Positions 6,591 through 10,388 of a DNA stretch of 10,388 bases are shown here, in pieces. The notes beneath the pieces are model-generated. The model worked only from the letters and a program-made list of their open reading frames with translations, was not told the origin of the DNA and did no database searches. The translations under genes were made by a program, and so were the position numbers. This stretch comes from Polynucleobacter meluiroseus. Its GTDB lineage: Bacteria; Pseudomonadota; Gammaproteobacteria; Burkholderiales; Burkholderiaceae. Every line of letters starts with the position of its first letter. Positions within the stretch are counted from its first letter, which is position 1. The stretch lies in contig CALQED020000024.1 of NCBI GenBank assembly GCA_943329505.2, positions 1 through 10,388 on the forward strand. Reading direction: 5' to 3'.

Positions 6591-6677
6591 ATAGTTGTTA
6601 GAAAAAAGCAGAAAATAAGTAGTAAAAAATAAAAAGAGTCATCAAGGCTTACATTAATTAGTAGTGGAGGAGACGTC
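6591..6677 (+). other. A-rich intergenic leader before the FAD subunit, with strong ribosome binding site
   Basis: An 87-base spacer, strongly A-rich at 6600-6635, with GGAGGAG at 6666-6672 five bases before the ATG at 6678. I see no terminator hairpin and no convincing internal promoter, so it is probably transcribed through from the CoxG-family gene. The unusually good ribosome site would allow the hydroxylase subunits to be made independently of CoxG-family levels. Confidence 0.55.
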
Positions 6678-7532
6678 ATGAAAGCAGCAGCATTTGATTA
6701 TGTAAAGCCAAAAGCATTAAGTGATGCCTTGTCCTTGCTAGAGCAAGGGGGCGATGACGCTAGATTAATCGCTGGTGGGCAAACCCTGTTGGCGACATTA
6801 AACATGCGCCTATCAGAGCCGAGTATCTTGATTGATATTACCGACCTTGAAGAGCTCAAAGGGATTTCTGTAGTGGGTGACAAACTGCGCATTGGCGCTT
6901 TAGTGACTCATACAGAAATAGAAGATTCTGATTTGGTTGCTAAACATGCCCCATTGTTAAAGGCGGCAGCACCTCATATTGCTCATCGGGCGATCCGTAA
7001 TTTAGGTACCTGGGGTGGCTCTCTGGCTTATGGTGACCCAGCTGCCGAATGGCCTGCTTGCAGTTTATCTTTGCAAGCTACTATGGTGATTCATGGGCCG
7101 GCTGGTGAGCGCAAGATTTCTGCAAAAGATTTCTTTATTGATCTGTACACCACTTCTTTAGAGCCAGATGAGATTCTGATTGCTACGGAAATTTCACTTG
7201 CAAACAGTCATCAAGTTTTTTATTTCCATGAACTTGCAAGACGTCATGGAGATTATGCCGTTGCTGGCTTAGCAGCGGTCGCAGAGAAGCAGGGTAATGT
7301 ATTAACCAACTGTGCGTTTACTTTTTTCTCAGTGAGCGCTACACCAGTGATGGCAATAGCCGCTCAAGAGGTCCTGAATGGGCAGCCTTTAAATGAGGGC
7401 TTGATTGCAAAAGCAGTCGTGGCTGCGCGCAAGGAAATTGATGCGATTGCAGATATTACGAATAGTGCTGAAGCTAAGACCCATTTAATTGGGGTATTGC
7501 TTGAGCGAAGCCTGAAGCACTTTATTGCCTAG
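6678..7532 (+). CDS. Xanthine dehydrogenase/CO dehydrogenase family FAD-binding (medium) subunit
   Basis: Flavoprotein subunit of 284 residues that takes electrons from the [2Fe-2S] subunit and passes them to an acceptor. The two FAD-binding motifs of the PCMH-type domain are visible: AGGQTLLATLNMRL (32-45) and TWGGSLAYGDPAAEWPA (111-127). The C-terminal CO-dehydrogenase flavoprotein domain follows, with ELARRHGDYAVAGLAA (185-200), whose R-x-GD-(Y/F)-A form is typical. Length matches CoxM/NdhM/KdhM-like subunits. It begins MKAAAFDYVKPKAL, the common start of the family. It is 27 bases before the iron-sulfur subunit and has a strong ribosome site. Family is secure; substrate is set by the large subunit. 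Confidence 0.94.
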   Translation: MKAAAFDYVKPKALSDALSLLEQGGDDARLIAGGQTLLATLNMRLSEPSILIDITDLEELKGISVVGDKLRIGALVTHTEIEDSDLVAKHAPLLKAAAPHIAHRAIRNLGTWGGSLAYGDPAAEWPACSLSLQATMVIHGPAGERKISAKDFFIDLYTTSLEPDEILIATEISLANSHQVFYFHELARRHGDYAVAGLAAVAEKQGNVLTNCAFTFFSVSATPVMAIAAQEVLNGQPLNEGLIAKAVVAARKEIDAIADITNSAEAKTHLIGVLLERSLKHFIA

Positions 7533-7547
7533 TTACTCAGATTTTTC

Positions 7548-7551
7548 GGAG
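7548..7551 (+). promoter_or_regulatory. Shine-Dalgarno deciding the start of the [2Fe-2S] subunit
   Basis: GGAG lies eight bases before the ATG at 7560 but only two before the in-frame TTG at 7554. This favours 7560 and an N-terminus MSLKKKISL. Confidence 0.65.
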
Positions 7552-7559
7552 ATTTGAAA

Positions 7560-8069
7560 ATGAGCTTGAAGAAAAAAATATCACTGACAGTCAATGGCTT
7601 AAAGATTCATGCAGAGGTCGAGCCGCGTCAGCATTTAGTCGATTTCTTACGCGAGGATTTACACCTCAAAGGACCGCATCTTGGTTGCGAGCAGGGAGCG
7701 TGTGGCGCCTGTACTGTTAAGGTGAATGGTCAGATCATTCGTGGCTGCTTATTTTTAGCAGTGCAAGCTGATGGTTGCGTTGTTGAAACCGTTGAGGGGT
7801 TAACGAAGAGTGGTGCATTGGCTGACCTACAGGAAGCATTCATGCGCCGTAACGCGATGCAATGCGGTTTTTGCTCTTCAGGCATGTTGCTAGCGGCAGC
7901 AGAATTAATTGAAAAACAACCCAAAGCGAGTCGTGCAGAAGTCCGTGAATGGATTTCTGGAAACTATTGTCGTTGCACTGGCTATCACTCCATCGTTGAT
8001 GCAATTGTAGATGTGTTGGAGGCTCGCGCAAAGGGCCAAAAAATTAAACCCGTGGTTGCGCACGCTTAA
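7560..8069 (+). CDS. Xanthine dehydrogenase/CO dehydrogenase family [2Fe-2S] (small) subunit
   Basis: Electron-transfer subunit of 169 residues from the chosen ATG, carrying two [2Fe-2S] clusters between the molybdenum centre and FAD. The N-terminal plant-ferredoxin-like domain has GCEQGACGACTV with Cys43, Cys48, Cys51 and the partner Cys63 (RGCLFL). The C-terminal four-helix domain has QCGFCSSGM (Cys102, Cys105) and NYCRCTGYHSIVDAI (Cys137, Cys139). All eight ligands are present, so electron transfer should be intact. It sits 27 bases after the FAD subunit and 19 before the large subunit. The order FAD, Fe-S, Mo (M-S-L) is that of the cox operon and of nicotine-pathway hydroxylases. Separate subunits of this kind rule out fused eukaryote-type xanthine dehydrogenase. 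Confidence 0.95.
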   Translation: MSLKKKISLTVNGLKIHAEVEPRQHLVDFLREDLHLKGPHLGCEQGACGACTVKVNGQIIRGCLFLAVQADGCVVETVEGLTKSGALADLQEAFMRRNAMQCGFCSSGMLLAAAELIEKQPKASRAEVREWISGNYCRCTGYHSIVDAIVDVLEARAKGQKIKPVVAHA

Positions 8070-8088
8070 GGGATTTAGGAAACGTATT

Positions 8089-10388
8089 ATGAATAAGCCA
8101 AGCGATTTAAAAGGACTCGTTCTCGATCCCGTCACCAACGACCAACGCTATATCGGTAATAGCGAACCAAGACATAGCGCACGTCGCTTGCTTGAGGGTC
8201 AGGGGACTTACATTGATGATATTCAGCTGCCACGTATGGGGCATGTGGTCTATTGGCGCTCTCCAGTAGCGCATATGAAGATCGGCAAAATCCATACCGA
8301 GCAAGCCAGCAAAATGCCTGGCGTATTGGCAGTAGTCGATGGCGTGCAGATGGCAAAAATTTGTAAGCCTTGGGTTGCTACCTTAGGGCACTTAGCTGGT
8401 ATGAAATCAGCCCCTCAGCATGCCTTGGCAATTGATCGAGCCTGTTGGCAAGGTGAGCCTGTGGTTGCTGTAGTTGCTGAGACCAGAGCGCAAGCGGAAG
8501 ACGCCTTGCAACACGTTGAGGTGGAGTGGGAAGAATTACCCGCGGTGATTTCGATGGAATCTGCTTTGGATCCCAAGACACCATTAATTCATCCAGAGCT
8601 CGGTGATAACTTGTGCTTCACCCGTAGTTTAGACATTGGTAATGTCGATGAGGTATTTGCAACGGCTGATGTCGTAGCCGAAGCTACCTTCGGTTTTGGA
8701 CGCCATACCGGTGTCACACTTGAGCCTCGTTGCCAGATTGCAGATTACAACCCTGGAGATCGCCGTCTCACGGTTTATCACTCTCAACAAGCACCGCACA
8801 TGATGCAAGATTTATATTGCCGTCAGTTCGGTTTATCAGAGTCAGATGTCCATGTGATTTGTAAAGATGTTGGCGGTTCATTTGGTATCAAGGTGCATGC
8901 CTATCCAGATGATTTTGCGACCGTAGGTTTAGCAATGATGCTAGAGCGCCCGGTAAAGTTTGTTGCCGATCGCCTGGAATCCTTTACGAGTGATATTCAT
9001 GCCCGTGAACATCGCATTAAAGGCCGTATTGCTGCTAATAAAGCAGGTGATATTCTCGCCTTTGAGATTCATGACTTGACGGGTATTGGACCTTACTCCA
9101 TGTTCCCTAGGACTAGCGCAATTGAAGGTAATCAAGTGGTGAACTTGGTGGGTGGTCCATATAAACATCAACACTATCGGGCGCATTTAGATGTGGTGTT
9201 TCAAAATAAAACACCGACTTGCCAATACCGTGGCGTAGGGCATCCGATTGCCTGTGCAGTCACTGAAGGGCTAGTAGATTTAGCGGCTCAAAAATTGCAA
9301 ATGGATCCATTGGAATTTCGTAAGCGTAATGTGATTCCGGATGATGCTTATCCATGCTCTGGCATCTCCGGCATCAAATTAGAAGTTCTTTCGCACGAGC
9401 AATGCTTGCGCACGATCGAGAAGATGATGAACTATCCTGCTTTGCGTAAAGAGCAAGCAGAGTTACGTAAGAAGGGGATATATCGGGGTATTGGTTTTGC
9501 TACCTTAATTGAGCTCACCAATCCAAGTCCGGCTTTCTACGGTGTTGGTGGTGCTCGCATTGCATCCCAAGATGGCGCTTCTGTGCGCTTAGATCCAAGT
9601 GGCGTGGTCTCTGTATTAGTGGGTGTGGGTGAGCAAGGGCAAGGCACTGAAGGTATTTACGCCCAGATTGCTGCTGATGCGGTTGGCGTGTCTATTCACC
9701 AGGTGCGTATTGTCACTGGCGATACTGATGTCACTCCATACGGCGGTGGTACTTGGGCCTCTCGTGGCGCGGGTGTAGGGGGCGAGGCAGTCCTATTAGC
9801 TTGCCAAGCCTTACAAGAAAATATTTTGAAATTAGCTGCTGTAATTTTGAATCGTCCAGTGGCAGAACTCAATATCCATCGTAGTCATATTTTAGATAAA
9901 GCTACTGGTGAGCAGCTGCTACCTTTTAGTGAAATTGGCCGCATTGGCTATTTCCGTACTGATACTTTGCCAGCCAATTTTTCTGCAGACCTGATGGTCA
10001 CTCGACATTACACCCAAAAAGATTATCCATTCATCTTTACCAATGGGGTACAAGCTTCCTATGTTGAAGTGGATCTAGATACCGGTTTTGTCAAACTTTT
10101 AAAACATTGGGCGGTGGAGGATTGTGGGCGCGTTCTCAATCCCATGTTGGTAGATGAGCAAGTGCGTGGAGCGATTGTTCAAGGTATTGGCGGTGCGCTC
10201 TTTGAAGAGTGCCTCTATGATGAGAGCGGCTTACTCCGAAATGGCAGTATGGCCGACTACTTAGTGCCGATGGCGAACGAAATGCCAGACATTGAGGTGG
10301 CTCACGTTGAAACCCCAACCCAATCTTCCAAGTTAGGCGCAAAGGGTGCAGGGGAGGCTGGTACTGCTGGCGCTCCTGGCGCAGTTCA
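8089..10388 (+). CDS. Xanthine dehydrogenase/CO dehydrogenase family molybdopterin-binding (large) subunit, 3' end missing
   Basis: Catalytic subunit that hydroxylates substrate at a molybdenum-molybdopterin centre using water. The reading frame is open from ATG 8089 (AGGA eight bases upstream) to the right edge: 766 codons, probably only a few dozen short of full length. The N-terminal hammerhead domain includes RRLLEGQGTYIDDI (32-45) and RSPVAHMKI (58-66). Cofactor and substrate motifs are GGSFGIK (262-268), QYRGVGHP (379-386), GEQGQGTEG (514-522), GDTDVTPYGGG (544-554) and the catalytic-Glu loop GAKGAGEAGTAG with Glu756. CoxL has a cysteine (AYRCSFR) where QYRGVGH lies, so this is not CO dehydrogenase. 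It resembles aldehyde or N-heterocycle hydroxylases. Substrate not assignable from sequence. Confidence 0.93.
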   Translation, partial: MNKPSDLKGLVLDPVTNDQRYIGNSEPRHSARRLLEGQGTYIDDIQLPRMGHVVYWRSPVAHMKIGKIHTEQASKMPGVLAVVDGVQMAKICKPWVATLGHLAGMKSAPQHALAIDRACWQGEPVVAVVAETRAQAEDALQHVEVEWEELPAVISMESALDPKTPLIHPELGDNLCFTRSLDIGNVDEVFATADVVAEATFGFGRHTGVTLEPRCQIADYNPGDRRLTVYHSQQAPHMMQDLYCRQFGLSESDVHVICKDVGGSFGIKVHAYPDDFATVGLAMMLERPVKFVADRLESFTSDIHAREHRIKGRIAANKAGDILAFEIHDLTGIGPYSMFPRTSAIEGNQVVNLVGGPYKHQHYRAHLDVVFQNKTPTCQYRGVGHPIACAVTEGLVDLAAQKLQMDPLEFRKRNVIPDDAYPCSGISGIKLEVLSHEQCLRTIEKMMNYPALRKEQAELRKKGIYRGIGFATLIELTNPSPAFYGVGGARIASQDGASVRLDPSGVVSVLVGVGEQGQGTEGIYAQIAADAVGVSIHQVRIVTGDTDVTPYGGGTWASRGAGVGGEAVLLACQALQENILKLAAVILNRPVAELNIHRSHILDKATGEQLLPFSEIGRIGYFRTDTLPANFSADLMVTRHYTQKDYPFIFTNGVQASYVEVDLDTGFVKLLKHWAVEDCGRVLNPMLVDEQVRGAIVQGIGGALFEECLYDESGLLRNGSMADYLVPMANEMPDIEVAHVETPTQSSKLGAKGAGEAGTAGAPGAV

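Noticed and set aside
6595..6660. Internal promoter in the A-rich spacer before the FAD subunit
   Set aside because: TACATT at 6650-6655 resembles the hexamer of the upstream promoter, but no -35 match sits 15-19 bases before it; A-richness alone is not evidence.
6114..10388. Annotating the operon as aerobic CO dehydrogenase (coxGMSL)
   Set aside because: The large subunit lacks the CoxL active-site cysteine loop (AYRCSFR), reading QYRGVGH instead, so family-level names only are justified.

Overview
The window looks like chromosomal DNA from a low-to-mid GC betaproteobacterium. Polynucleobacter or a close Burkholderiales relative is my best guess, from protein style, moderate GC by eye and dense gene packing; I could not test this. 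It is almost fully coding. The largest gap is 112 bases, there are no RNA genes, insertion sequences, CRISPR arrays or phage genes, and no stretch over 300 bases lacks a gene.

Layout: two gene sets diverge from a regulatory gap at 6002-6113. Leftward (minus strand, in transcription order) run a TetR-family regulator (6001-5309), a single-domain VOC protein (5294-4836), an FAD-dependent aromatic hydroxylase resembling 2,6-dihydroxypyridine 3-monooxygenase (4825-3584), a Liv-type periplasmic binding protein with a Tat-like signal (3507-2272), permeases LivH and LivM (2185-1301 and 1286-327), and the start of the ATPase LivG (327 to beyond base 1). Rightward (plus strand) run a CoxG-family protein (6114-6590) and the three subunits of a molybdenum hydroxylase of the xanthine dehydrogenase/CO dehydrogenase superfamily: FAD subunit (6678-7532), [2Fe-2S] subunit (7560-8069) and molybdopterin subunit (8089 to beyond the right edge).

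How the parts fit (inference): the ABC transporter imports a small organic acid or heterocycle, the molybdenum hydroxylase adds a water-derived hydroxyl to a ring carbon, the FAD monooxygenase adds a second hydroxyl from O2, and the VOC protein may act on the product. TetR would control both arms from the shared gap, where the 13-base palindrome ATTGTTGAACAAT overlaps a plausible plus-strand promoter. The molybdenum hydroxylase is not a CO dehydrogenase: its active-site loop reads QYRGVGHP and lacks the cysteine of CoxL. The closest known logic is nicotine/pyridine catabolism, where a molybdenum hydroxylase precedes 2,6-dihydroxypyridine hydroxylase. The substrate cannot be read from the sequence, and the combination may be an uncharacterised catabolic island for an N-heterocycle or similar aromatic.
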